DNA of 9,452 nt from Alphaproteobacteria bacterium CG11_big_fil_rev_8_21_14_0_20_44_7 (GTDB lineage Bacteria; Pseudomonadota; Alphaproteobacteria; Rickettsiales; 21-14-0-20-44-7). Both the position numbers and the translations under genes were made by a program. How positions within the stretch are numbered: position 1 is the first letter of the stretch; each line of letters starts with the position of its first letter. A model generated the notes under the pieces. That model worked only from the letters and a program-made list of their open reading frames with translations, was not told where the DNA came from and did not search any database. Shown here piece after piece: positions 1 to 6,248 of the stretch. The DNA is taken from positions 1 through 9,452 of the forward strand of contig PCXJ01000028.1 in NCBI GenBank assembly GCA_002787615.1, written 5' to 3'.

Positions 1-223
1 CATTGCCCATATAAAAATCCCCTGCCGTATCTTTCAGCAGCTTGTCACGGGCGCTTTCTTCTGAGCTTTCATGTTTTTGCACCACAGCTTCTTCGGAAGG
101 TTTTGCCGCAGAAGATTCTTCCGCCATGCTGATTGGTGAGAAATCGGCTCTGGTCAGAAGGTATGCAGCGAATACGAGAATGAGAACGCCGACGAAGATA
201 TAGCTTAGTTTATTTGAATTCAT
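1..223 (-). CDS. Membrane-anchored DsbA-like protein, 3' part missing (N-terminal 74 residues)
   Basis: The gene runs off the left edge, so only residues 1-74 are visible. Residues 8-23 form one hydrophobic segment after a short N-terminus with one Lys, fitting a signal anchor or uncleaved signal peptide. A Ser/Glu/Ala-rich polar linker follows (about 34-62), ending in DKLLKDTAGDFYMGN. That last stretch looks like the lead-in to a thioredoxin-fold DsbA domain, where a 'GNP.APVTIVEY' strand and then CxxC normally follow; none of these is in the window. Start: ATG at 223 with AGAGGTG about 8 nt upstream, a good ribosome site. It follows the dciA-like gene on the same strand after 53 bp. DciA (DUF721) next to a DsbA-family gene is a common alphaproteobacterial arrangement, and this is half of the argument. 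If correct it would act in the periplasm on thiol/disulfide exchange. The gene is certain; the family is inferred. Confidence 0.5.
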   Translation of the reverse strand, partial: MNSNKLSYIFVGVLILVFAAYLLTRADFSPISMAEESSAAKPSEEAVVQKHESSEESARDKLLKDTAGDFYMGN

Positions 224-276
224 TTTATGCACCTCTTAATTTGAATAAACTTAATATCGCACAGAATACTCTAAAT

Positions 277-594
277 TCAACCATCAAATTCTGATTTATG
301 TATAATCTTGAGTCGTTCAACTGCGCGATAGCCAAAGTAGGAGGCGATTTTCTCCAGAATCATTGATTCTTTCTGCTTAATCTCCATTGCCAGCGCGCTG
401 ACGGTTTCAATATATACTGTGCCATTTTTGTTTTGTCCGGGTGGGAAGCTGACTTTTATCGGGGTGGAATATTTCGCTAGTTTTTCATCATTGATTATTA
501 GCGCCCATTCGGTAATTATCTCAGCCGAAACGAATCCCTTTTTCTTAAAAGCGGTTTTTGTAGCCTTATTAATTAAATAGCTGAGATTTGACAT
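277..594 (-). CDS. dciA: DciA-like (DUF721) replicative helicase loader, short form
   Basis: This is a 105-residue protein. It has the DUF721/DciA pattern: a helical start, W30 within 'ITEWALIINDEKLAKYSTPIKV' (usual form W..ivG..la.hs.P), a strand GTVYIETVSALAMEIKQK (58-74), then ILEKIASYFGYRAVERLKI (79-97), where family members have 'li.rin..lG...v..iri'. DciA proteins recruit or load the DnaB replicative helicase in bacteria lacking DnaC/DnaI. The usual Gly after the Trp motif is Asn35 here, and the protein lacks the longer tail of many alphaproteobacterial homologues. The frame stays open upstream to 966, but that extension is antisense to kdsB and looks nothing like DUF721. ATG 594 is therefore the start, with AGGT just upstream. 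The start codon overlaps that of kdsB. A strong promoter-like sequence lies inside kdsB (605-632). Family call fairly sure; function inferred from the family. Confidence 0.72.
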   Translation of the reverse strand: MSNLSYLINKATKTAFKKKGFVSAEIITEWALIINDEKLAKYSTPIKVSFPPGQNKNGTVYIETVSALAMEIKQKESMILEKIASYFGYRAVERLKIIHKSEFDG

Positions 595-1279
595 GAGACC
601 TGTAATTATAATCCCCGCGCGCTTGGCGTCAACAAGATTACCCGGTAAAATGCTGGCAGATATTAACGGTAAGCCGCTGATTGTGCGTTGCATGGAATGT
701 TGCATGGAGGCAGATATTGCGCCTGTATATGTGGCGTGCGATAGTGAAGAGATAAAATCCGTGGTGGAAGCGGCTGGCGGGCAGGGAGTTCTAACGCCGC
801 CGGAATTGCCAAGCGGTTCGGATAGGGTTTTCGCAGCTTCCGAGCAATTAGATGCAGGCTTTGATGTGATTTTAAATGTGCAGGGCGACCAGCCATTTAT
901 CAATCCGCAAATCGTCAAAGATTTGATTCCGGCTTTAGAAGGTGCGGATATTTCCACGCCCGTCACGACATTGCAGCCTGATGAGGTGCAAACCGATTCT
1001 GTGGTAAAAGCGATTGTCGCTGAGGATGGGCGCGCATTATATTTTACACGGGCGCCGATTGCGCATGGCTTCCACCATATCGGCCTGTATGCTTATCGCA
1101 AACCTGCCTTGGCGAAGTTTGTTTCCCTTCCGCCTTCAAATCTGGAGAAGCTGGAAAGGCTGGAGCAGTTGCGCGCATTGGAGCATGGTATGACGATAAA
1201 AGTCAGCCATGCTGCGGAATCGCTCATAGCGATTGATACTCCTGCAGATTTGGAACGCGCGCGCAAAATGGTTAAGTGA
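593..1279 (+). CDS. kdsB: 3-deoxy-manno-octulosonate cytidylyltransferase (CMP-Kdo synthetase)
   Basis: This cytoplasmic enzyme activates Kdo: CTP + Kdo gives CMP-Kdo + PPi. The product feeds Kdo transfer to lipid A, so the host makes LPS. Seen in the 228-residue product: the N-terminal nucleotide-binding loop IIPARLASTRLPGK (6-19); SGSDRVF (74-80), matching the SGTERL region of E. coli KdsB; the metal-binding core NVQGDQPFI (95-103) with Asp99; RALYFTRAPI (147-156); HHIGLYAYR (161-169); LERLEQLRALEHG (187-199); IDTPADLERAR (214-224). It is about 20 residues shorter than the E. coli enzyme, mainly because the loop between FTRAPI and HHIGLYAYR is very short, as in other alphaproteobacterial forms. 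ATG 593 is supported by alignment: the catalytic motif begins at residue 6. No clear Shine-Dalgarno sequence precedes it, and it shares CATG with the divergent dciA start. No clear promoter was found for it. Confidence 0.96.
   Translation: MRPVIIIPARLASTRLPGKMLADINGKPLIVRCMECCMEADIAPVYVACDSEEIKSVVEAAGGQGVLTPPELPSGSDRVFAASEQLDAGFDVILNVQGDQPFINPQIVKDLIPALEGADISTPVTTLQPDEVQTDSVVKAIVAEDGRALYFTRAPIAHGFHHIGLYAYRKPALAKFVSLPPSNLEKLERLEQLRALEHGMTIKVSHAAESLIAIDTPADLERARKMVK
605..632 (-). promoter_or_regulatory. Candidate sigma70-type promoter for dciA, inside kdsB
   Basis: On the minus strand TTGACG (632-627), a 16-nt spacer and TATAAT (610-605) are seen, a near-consensus promoter. Transcription would begin near 598, about 4 nt before the dciA ATG, so the mRNA would be practically leaderless. 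The site sits within codons 5-14 of kdsB, which limits how freely it can evolve. Confidence 0.5.
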
Positions 1280-1314
1280 AAGCCGAATGAAAATTTCACC
1301 ACCCCGCATTTAGT

Positions 1315-1400
1315 CGTCATCGCGCCGCAATCGTAATTCGCCCGCAGCCGTCATCGCACCGCAATCGTCATGCACCACAATCGTTATCGCGCACACAAAT
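1315..1400 (+). repeat. Degenerate 17-bp tandem array (five units)
   Basis: Five head-to-tail units are read: 1315-1331 CGTCATCGCGCCGCAAT, 1332-1348 (diverged), 1349-1365 CGTCATCGCACCGCAAT, 1366-1381 (16 bp) and 1382-1400 (19 bp). The next copy of the CGTCATCGCGC motif, at 1401, is the left end of a complete paired-hairpin element. The units thus look like repeated copies of that element's left arm without the closing arm. The short string CACCCCGCA at 1300-1308 resembles the element's other arm and may be a remnant. No coding potential is seen. Together with the element at 1401-1485 and the promoter region before 1601, this accounts for most of the 321-base gap 1280-1600. Confidence 0.75.
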
Positions 1401-1485
1401 CGTCATCGCGCACTTGTTGCGCGATCCGGGGCTATATATCAAATAAGAGACTTGACCCAGACCCCGCAACGAGTGCGGGGTGACG
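1401..1485. repeat. Paired-hairpin palindromic element, intergenic copy
   Basis: The ends are inverted (CGTCA at 1401-1405, TGACG at 1481-1485). Two perfect hairpins lie just inside: ATCGCGCA/TGCGCGAT at 1405-1425 and ACCCCGCA/TGCGGGGT at 1461-1481, each with an 8-bp stem and 5-nt loop, separated by 35 nt. CCGGGG after the left hairpin and CCCAG before the right one are also related when one is inverted. The same layout recurs inside mnmA at 8187-8273, so this is a mobile or dispersed repeat family and not a chance palindrome. There is no T-run after either hairpin, so a classical terminator for kdsB is unlikely, though RNA stabilisation is possible. It carries no gene. Confidence 0.8.
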
Positions 1486-1538
1486 TTATGGAGGTTCGGG
1501 ATGTGGGAGTATGTCTGCAGGGGTGTGAGTATAAGTTG

Positions 1539-1567
1539 TTGACTCTATAATATTTTGCAATTAATAG
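1539..1567 (+). promoter_or_regulatory. Candidate promoter for the orphan gene at 1601
   Basis: TTGACT (1539-1544), 17 nt, TAATAG (1562-1567). A perfect TATAAT at 1546-1551 lies between but has no good -35 partner. The leader would be about 25-30 nt and carries GAGGGG at 1591-1596 as ribosome site. Moderate evidence only. Confidence 0.35.
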
Positions 1568-1600
1568 CTAATGAGTATTAATTAAATTTCGAGGGGTGTT

Positions 1601-2425
1601 ATGAGTTTTTCTGATTTTGCGGGTAGAGTTAAATCTTATCCTGCGCAAGCGCTAGGTTTGGCAAAAGATTATGTGGTGGATAATACGCAGTTGCTAAAGT
1701 ACGTATTTGCCGGCGAACCGGATGAGCAAGAAAATGTCGGCAGGTATAGAGAAGAGGAGAAAGGCAGTTCAGAAAGCCTTCTCTTTCTTGGGCTAAAAAT
1801 TGCTGGAATAATTTTAGCGTTACCTGTTATTATACCTGTGATGTCGGTTAAAACTTACTTTGGTGAAGAGCAGAGATTTATGCGGCGTTTCAATAAAGAT
1901 TTGAACCAACTTGCAGATGATATAAACGAAACTTTTGCAGATTGTCCTGATTTGAGTGCTAAAGTTGATACAAATAGCGATATGGGTAAGATAAGTAAAT
2001 TAGAGATATTTATTGTGCTGAAAACTGATGCAACGCGGCATAATGAGGCTTATTATCGAATTGATCAGATAGTGACAAGTGCAAAGGTTGGAAATTATAG
2101 TGATAAAATCTTTAAGGGGTATGGGAGGGTTGTGGTTAGCGGGTGTTATACTGCTGAACCTAGGCTTGATGAAGGTTATGACCCACGTGAAAGATCTCGC
2201 AATAATCTAGAAGCTCTTAGGACAAATATTCTGGATAATAAAGACGCTCTAAGAGAGATTTTTCAATCCTGCGGCAGAACATCAGCACCCAGAAATTTGA
2301 GAGTAGGTGACGAAATCGCAGCTAATGACCCAGACTTGATGGCTTGCAGAGAGCGTGAAGTGGGCAGGGATGGACAGCCTAAGGTTAGCGAAAAACCGCA
2401 AGACCCGCCGGGAGCTGCGCTTTAA
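1601..2425 (+). CDS. Orphan membrane protein, unknown function
   Basis: I do not recognise the family of this 274-residue product. It has a polar N-terminal part (1-58) with an acidic stretch (DEQENVGRYREEEKG, 41-55). One hydrophobic span follows (about 60-83, LLFLGLKIAGIILALPVIIP and onward), long enough for a single membrane helix. Residues 90-225 are soluble, with mixed helix and strand, including LEIFIVLKTD (134-143) and GYGRVVVSGCYTAEP (173-187). The C-terminus is polar and rich in Pro, Lys and Asp. There are four Cys (115, 182, 224, 249) and no cleavable signal peptide. Start: ATG 1601 with GAGGGG 5 nt upstream; a TTGACT promoter-like box lies further up. It is tail-to-tail with acnA (one base between stops), which gives no functional link. 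Its codons are more AT-rich than kdsB, possibly a lineage-specific or acquired gene. The reading frame is convincing; function unknown. Confidence 0.8.
   Translation: MSFSDFAGRVKSYPAQALGLAKDYVVDNTQLLKYVFAGEPDEQENVGRYREEEKGSSESLLFLGLKIAGIILALPVIIPVMSVKTYFGEEQRFMRRFNKDLNQLADDINETFADCPDLSAKVDTNSDMGKISKLEIFIVLKTDATRHNEAYYRIDQIVTSAKVGNYSDKIFKGYGRVVVSGCYTAEPRLDEGYDPRERSRNNLEALRTNILDNKDALREIFQSCGRTSAPRNLRVGDEIAANDPDLMACREREVGRDGQPKVSEKPQDPPGAAL
2390..2419 (-). terminator. Possible acnA terminator lying inside the neighbouring coding sequence
   Basis: Reading the minus strand just past the acnA stop: CGCA pairs with TGCG (2419-2416 with 2400-2397) and CCC with GGG (2412-2410 with 2406-2404), with a symmetric internal loop of 3 nt each side. 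G then TTTTT follows (2396-2391). The stem is short and interrupted, so this is a weak to moderate candidate. It falls within the last codons of the convergent gene 1601-2425. Confidence 0.35.
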
Positions 2426-2426
2426 A

Positions 2427-5129
2427 TTACTTCAAGCCGAGCAGTACGTTATGCAGGATTCCGCCGGATTGCATGTATTTCACCTCGTCATTCGTATCAA
2501 CGCGGCAGAGCAACGGCACTTCATCTTTTGAGCCATCGGCGCGGTTTATCACCAGCGTTAGCTCAATTTTCGGTTTTACGCCGTTTTCCAATCCCAGGAT
2601 ATCAAAGGTTTCTGTGCCATCCAGCTTCAAATCGGCTTTGGTTTTGCCTTTTAGCATTAATGGTAAAACACCCATTCCGACCAGATTGCTGCGATGAATG
2701 CGCTCAAAGCTTTCCGTAATCACCGCCTTTACGCCGAGCAGATTCGTGCCTTTTGCTGCCCAGTCGCGGCTTGAGCCAGTGCCATATTCTTTTCCGGCAA
2801 TGACAACAAGCGGTGTGCCATCAGATTTATATTTCATCGCGGCATCATAAATGCTCATGATTTCACCGCTTGGAATATATTTTGTCCAGCCGCCTTCTTT
2901 ACCATCGGCTAAATCATTCATAATCCGTACATTGGCGAAAGTTCCGCGCATCATAACTTCATGGTTGCCACGGCGTGAACCGTAGGAGTTCCAATCTTTG
3001 CGCTCAACTCCGTTGCTTTCCAGATATTTCGCAGCCGGAGAATCTTTGGCGATTGATCCAGCCGGAGAGATATGGTCGGTTGTGACTGAATCACCCAGCA
3101 ATGCCAAGGCTCTTGCGCCGCTAATATTCCCGATGCTAACACCGCTTTCGCTCATTCCGACAAAATATGGCGGATTTTGGATGTAGGTGCTTTTATTATT
3201 CCACGGATATGTAAGGCTATCGGCAACTTTGATTTCCTTCCACTCGTCAGTTCCGCTAAATACATCCTGATATTTTGAGATGAATGTTTCGCGCGAAACG
3301 CTGGCGGCTACCATATCGGCAACTTCCTGATTTGTCGGCCAGATATCTTTTAGATATATTTTGTTGCCGTTTTTATCTTTGCCGAGAGCTTGCTTTGTAA
3401 GGTCAATTTTCATCGAGCCGGCAATTGCATAAGCAACCACAAGCGGCGGCGAAGCGAGATAATTTGCCTTCACAAGCTGGTGGACGCGACCTTCAAAATT
3501 ACGATTTCCGGATAATGCCGAGCAAACTGTCAAGTCATTATCTTTGATGGTTTGTTCGATTTCCGGCTTTAAGGGGCCTGAATTTCCGATACAAGTTGTG
3601 CAGCCATAGCCGACCAGATTGAAGCCGAGCGCGTTCAAATCTTTCAATAAATCGGTTTTCTCAAGATATTCGGTCACAACTTTTGAGCCGGGAGCGAGCG
3701 AAGTTTTTACCCATGGCTTGACACCAATCCCCAATTCACGCGCTTTTCTGGCGACCAATCCGGCAGCAATCATCACGCTTGGGTTTGAAGTGTTTGTGCA
3801 TGAAGTAATTGCGGCAATCACCACGTCACCATGACTCATTTTGCTGGAATCGGTGAGATTGTGATATTCCTCAAGCAAAGCGTCATCAAGCTCATGCCCC
3901 ATCATTCCGTCATCAACACGGCCATCGGCAGGTGCGATTTCGGACTCGGTTTTATGGGCATTTTCTGATGATTCTCCCGCAAGCAATTGCCTGAAAGATT
4001 CGGCAGCATTGCGTAAAAATATCTTATCCTGCGGGCGTTTTGGCCCTGCAATGGAAGCTTCAACACTTGCCATATCGAGTTCTAAGCTTGAAGCAAATTG
4101 CGGCTCAGCGCCATCGCGCCAGAAGCCGTTTGCTTTGGCATATTCCTCAACCAGTTTGATTTGATTTTCGTCACGCCCTGATAAATGAAGATATTTCAGC
4201 GTTTCGTTATCAATCGGGAAGAAGCCGCAAGTTGCGCCATATTCAGGTGCCATATTGGCAATGGTTGCGCGGTCTGCGAGTGGTAAACTATCCAAGCCGC
4301 TACCATAAAACTCTACAAATTTGCCGACAACGCCTTTGGCGCGCAGCATTTGGGTTACGGTTAGCACCAAATCGGTTGCAGTTACGCCTTCGGGCAATGC
4401 GCCGGTGAGTTTGAAGCCGACAACTTCCGGAATAAGCATGGAAATCGGCTGACCAAGCATCGCTGCTTCCGCCTCAATTCCGCCAACGCCCCAACCTAAA
4501 ACCGCCAAGCCATTGACCATGGTTGTGTGTGAATCTGTTCCGACCAATGTATCGGGGAAAACCACTCCGTCTTTTTCGGCAATAACCGAGGCGAGATATT
4601 CAAGATTCACCTGATGGCAAATGCCTGTTCCCGGTGGTACAACGCGGAAATTATTGAATGCATTTTGCCCCCATTTCAGGAATTCATAACGCTCGGCATT
4701 GCGTTCCATTTCTAATTTAACATTCTGTTCAAATGCTTCGGGTGTCGCATATTTATCAACATTTACAGAATGGTCGATAACCAAATCCACCGGAGAAAGC
4801 GGGTTGATGCGCTTTGCATCTCCACCTAAATTTTGCATGGCATCGCGCATGGCAGCCAAATCCACCACCGCCGGAACGCCTGTGAAATCCTGCATTAAAA
4901 CGCGATATGGGCGATAAGCAATTTCGTTGTTTTTTCCGGCAATAACATCTTTTATATCTTCTTCCTTAACTGTATCGCCATCAAGATGACGCAGCAAATT
5001 TTCCAATAAAACCTTGGATGAATAGGGCAGCTTGCTAAGCTCAAAGCCATATTTCTCTGCGGCCTTGGTTAGGCTGTAATATTTATATTCTTTTCCGCCG
5101 ATATTTAGCGAAGATTGGAAGTCAGACAT
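2427..5129 (-). CDS. acnA: Aconitate hydratase (AcnA/IRP1 type)
   Basis: Cytoplasmic [4Fe-4S] enzyme of the TCA cycle, isomerising citrate and isocitrate through cis-aconitate. The 900-residue product has the full AcnA/IRP1 length (E. coli AcnA 891) and domain order: three N-terminal aconitase domains, a linker, and the C-terminal swivel domain. Cluster ligands are visible as Cys444 (AITSCTNTSNPSV) and Cys510/Cys513 (YGCTTCIGNSGPL). Other signatures: VGTDSHTTMVNG (D199, S200, H201), GWGVGGIEAEAAMLGQP directly after it, ALLGDSVTTDHISPAG at the start of the swivel domain, and the substrate-binding loop GTGSSRD (S786, S787, R788). Nothing essential appears missing. ATG 5129 fits the family N-terminus and has GGAG 8 nt upstream. 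It diverges from the pilin gene and is convergent with the orphan gene at 1601, so it is probably transcribed alone. The call is very secure. Confidence 0.98.
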   Translation of the reverse strand: MSDFQSSLNIGGKEYKYYSLTKAAEKYGFELSKLPYSSKVLLENLLRHLDGDTVKEEDIKDVIAGKNNEIAYRPYRVLMQDFTGVPAVVDLAAMRDAMQNLGGDAKRINPLSPVDLVIDHSVNVDKYATPEAFEQNVKLEMERNAERYEFLKWGQNAFNNFRVVPPGTGICHQVNLEYLASVIAEKDGVVFPDTLVGTDSHTTMVNGLAVLGWGVGGIEAEAAMLGQPISMLIPEVVGFKLTGALPEGVTATDLVLTVTQMLRAKGVVGKFVEFYGSGLDSLPLADRATIANMAPEYGATCGFFPIDNETLKYLHLSGRDENQIKLVEEYAKANGFWRDGAEPQFASSLELDMASVEASIAGPKRPQDKIFLRNAAESFRQLLAGESSENAHKTESEIAPADGRVDDGMMGHELDDALLEEYHNLTDSSKMSHGDVVIAAITSCTNTSNPSVMIAAGLVARKARELGIGVKPWVKTSLAPGSKVVTEYLEKTDLLKDLNALGFNLVGYGCTTCIGNSGPLKPEIEQTIKDNDLTVCSALSGNRNFEGRVHQLVKANYLASPPLVVAYAIAGSMKIDLTKQALGKDKNGNKIYLKDIWPTNQEVADMVAASVSRETFISKYQDVFSGTDEWKEIKVADSLTYPWNNKSTYIQNPPYFVGMSESGVSIGNISGARALALLGDSVTTDHISPAGSIAKDSPAAKYLESNGVERKDWNSYGSRRGNHEVMMRGTFANVRIMNDLADGKEGGWTKYIPSGEIMSIYDAAMKYKSDGTPLVVIAGKEYGTGSSRDWAAKGTNLLGVKAVITESFERIHRSNLVGMGVLPLMLKGKTKADLKLDGTETFDILGLENGVKPKIELTLVINRADGSKDEVPLLCRVDTNDEVKYMQSGGILHNVLLGLK

Positions 5130-5203
5130 GTTTTTTGCTCCGAAAGTAAGATTTTCTCAGTAATTAATATTTCAATTTTTACACCTGCTTCGCGCTGAAA
5201 AAC

Positions 5204-5226
5204 CAACGCTCTCGGCGTTGCTTTTT
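5204..5226. terminator. Bidirectional terminator-like hairpin between acnA and the pilin gene
   Basis: CAACGC (5204-5209) pairs with GCGTTG (5215-5220) across a 5-nt loop. On the plus strand C and TTTTT follow; on the minus strand G and TTTTT follow. It therefore has terminator form in both directions. It is odd here because it lies upstream of both neighbouring genes. It could block antisense transcription, or it could be the remnant of a lost gene. Confidence 0.5.
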
Positions 5227-5251
5227 ATAGCGTTTAGCAGTTGTATTTGAA
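5224..5251 (-). promoter_or_regulatory. Candidate acnA promoter
   Basis: On the minus strand TTCAAA (5251-5246), 16 nt, TATAAA (5229-5224). The start would be near 5217, giving an acnA leader of about 90 nt whose 5' end falls in the hairpin arm. The -35 box overlaps, on the other strand, the -35 box of the pilin promoter candidate. Other weaker boxes exist nearer to the gene. Confidence 0.33.
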
Positions 5252-5275
5252 TTATATAATTCTAAACACTATACT
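5247..5275 (+). promoter_or_regulatory. Candidate promoter for the pilin-like gene
   Basis: TTGAAT (5247-5252), 17 nt, TATACT (5270-5275): four of six and five of six consensus bases with ideal spacing. The predicted start near 5282 gives a leader of about 42 nt, with no strong Shine-Dalgarno sequence before ATG 5324. Confidence 0.5.
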
Positions 5276-5323
5276 TATGACATAGATTGATTAAGAGATG
5301 ATTAACGAAAATGAGTTAGAATA

Positions 5324-6085
5324 ATGAAAACGAAAAAAGGTTTTACATTAGTTGAGTTATCAATTGTTCTGGTGATTATCGGATTGCTGATTGGCGGAGT
5401 TTTGGTGGCGCAAAGCTTGATTGAGACTGCGCAGATACAAAAAACAATCAGGCAAATTCAGCAAGTTCATATTCTCGCCAGCCAATTCAAAGAAAAAACA
5501 CGATATCTACCCGGTGATTTGCCAAATGCATATACTATGTTCAGTGGAGCATGTGGAATAAATGCAATTCCTACATCATCTCAAAATAGCGGAAGATGCA
5601 ATGGCAATGGTGATGGGAATATTGATTGGGGCGGCGTTGTAATGGAATATTATATATTCTGGGAGCATTTATATTTGATGGGCATGCTTGATACCCCGTT
5701 TACCGGAGATGGTTACACATTAGGAAGCTTAGCCAACCAAGGTATGCCAGGGGTTAATATAATGAAATTGCCTTTTAAAAGAAATGGACAAAGTCATGGC
5801 AATTTAGGTGGGTTATCTGCTGCATATGGCTCGGGCGGAAGTGATAACTATTCTTTGCATATCTCAGCGGGATTTTCATCGGGAGGCTGTTCGCCACAAT
5901 GTGACGGGATTTTCTATTCCGGAGAAGCTATGCCATATGATATTAAAATTGATGATGGAGTTGAGGCAACGGGTAAGGTTCAGGCTTATAGAGTTGGGGG
6001 GACTTGGGGTAATTGCGACTATAGCAATACAACGCAAACCTCCTGCACGTTGCGTTTTTACCAGCCTGATGAATATATAAAGTGA
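5324..6085 (+). CDS. Type IV pilin-like protein with prepilin leader and possible Ca-binding loop
   Basis: A classic class III signal starts the protein: MKTKKG then FTLVELSIVLVIIGLLIGG, with prepilin peptidase cleavage expected after Gly6 and Glu at mature position 5 (Glu11). The hydrophobic helix (7-28) would hold the pilin in the inner membrane before assembly. Beyond it, YLPGDLPNAYTMF (61-73), NGNGDGNIDW (93-102) and FWEHLYLMGML (112-122) match a large group of proteobacterial minor or orphan pilins that carry 'LPGD.PNA', 'G.GDG.I' and 'W.HL..AGL'. Asn93, Asn95, Asp97 and Gly98 look like a Ca-binding loop. There are six Cys (77, 92, 189, 193, 231, 241) that could form disulfides. The middle region is rich in Gly and Ser. 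At 253 residues it is longer than a typical major pilin. No pilus assembly genes are nearby, so whether it is a pilus subunit, pseudopilin or surface protein cannot be told. The gene is sure. Confidence 0.87.
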   Translation: MKTKKGFTLVELSIVLVIIGLLIGGVLVAQSLIETAQIQKTIRQIQQVHILASQFKEKTRYLPGDLPNAYTMFSGACGINAIPTSSQNSGRCNGNGDGNIDWGGVVMEYYIFWEHLYLMGMLDTPFTGDGYTLGSLANQGMPGVNIMKLPFKRNGQSHGNLGGLSAAYGSGGSDNYSLHISAGFSSGGCSPQCDGIFYSGEAMPYDIKIDDGVEATGKVQAYRVGGTWGNCDYSNTTQTSCTLRFYQPDEYIK

Positions 6086-6204
6086 TATTTTGAGAAATAG
6101 TCTTGACGTTATGCGGCATATTTTTTTGCATGAACCGCGCTTTAATGACTTCGTATTTGAATCCACATAACGCCAAGTGGATATATGGATAACCGATAAA
6201 ACTT

Positions 6205-6241
6205 AAAAAAAGGTTAATGGTTTGAGATAAAATTCTCAAAC
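6205..6241 (-). terminator. Probable terminator of the entericidin-exoD operon
   Basis: GTTTGAGA (6241-6234 on the minus strand) pairs perfectly with TCTCAAAC (6227-6220) around a 6-nt loop, 7 nt after the exoD stop codon. A run of seven T follows (6211-6205) but only after 8 intervening bases. The AT-rich stem and displaced T-run make it a fair, not strong, intrinsic terminator. The rest of the gap 6086-6248 shows only a wide inverted repeat, 6103-6113 with 6165-6175. Confidence 0.4.
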
Positions 6242-6248
6242 TGCGCAT

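Noticed and set aside
595..966. Long N-terminal extension of the dciA frame on the minus strand (about 124 extra residues)
   Set aside because: It is entirely antisense to well-conserved kdsB codons and shows no DUF721 features. The promoter-like boxes at 605-632 and family length support starting at 594.
1315..1425. Possible CRISPR array
   Set aside because: The units are about 17 bp, directly abutting with no unique spacers, and they degenerate steadily. There is no cas gene nearby.
1402..1484. Intrinsic terminator for kdsB
   Set aside because: The two hairpins are strong but neither is followed by a T-run on the plus strand; the repeat-element explanation fits better.
1488..1550. 20-codon open frame starting MEVRDVGVCLQGC
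   Set aside because: No ribosome site, very short, no recognisable features, and it runs into the promoter region of the gene at 1601.
6114..6127. T-run after a tiny palindrome (CGGCATATTTTTTT) as the pilin terminator
   Set aside because: The stem before the T-run is only about four pairs with a three-base loop, too weak to call.
5876..6248. Minus-strand open frames of about 96-101 codons overlapping the pilin gene
   Set aside because: No ribosome sites or family resemblance; they are antisense to a confidently assigned gene.
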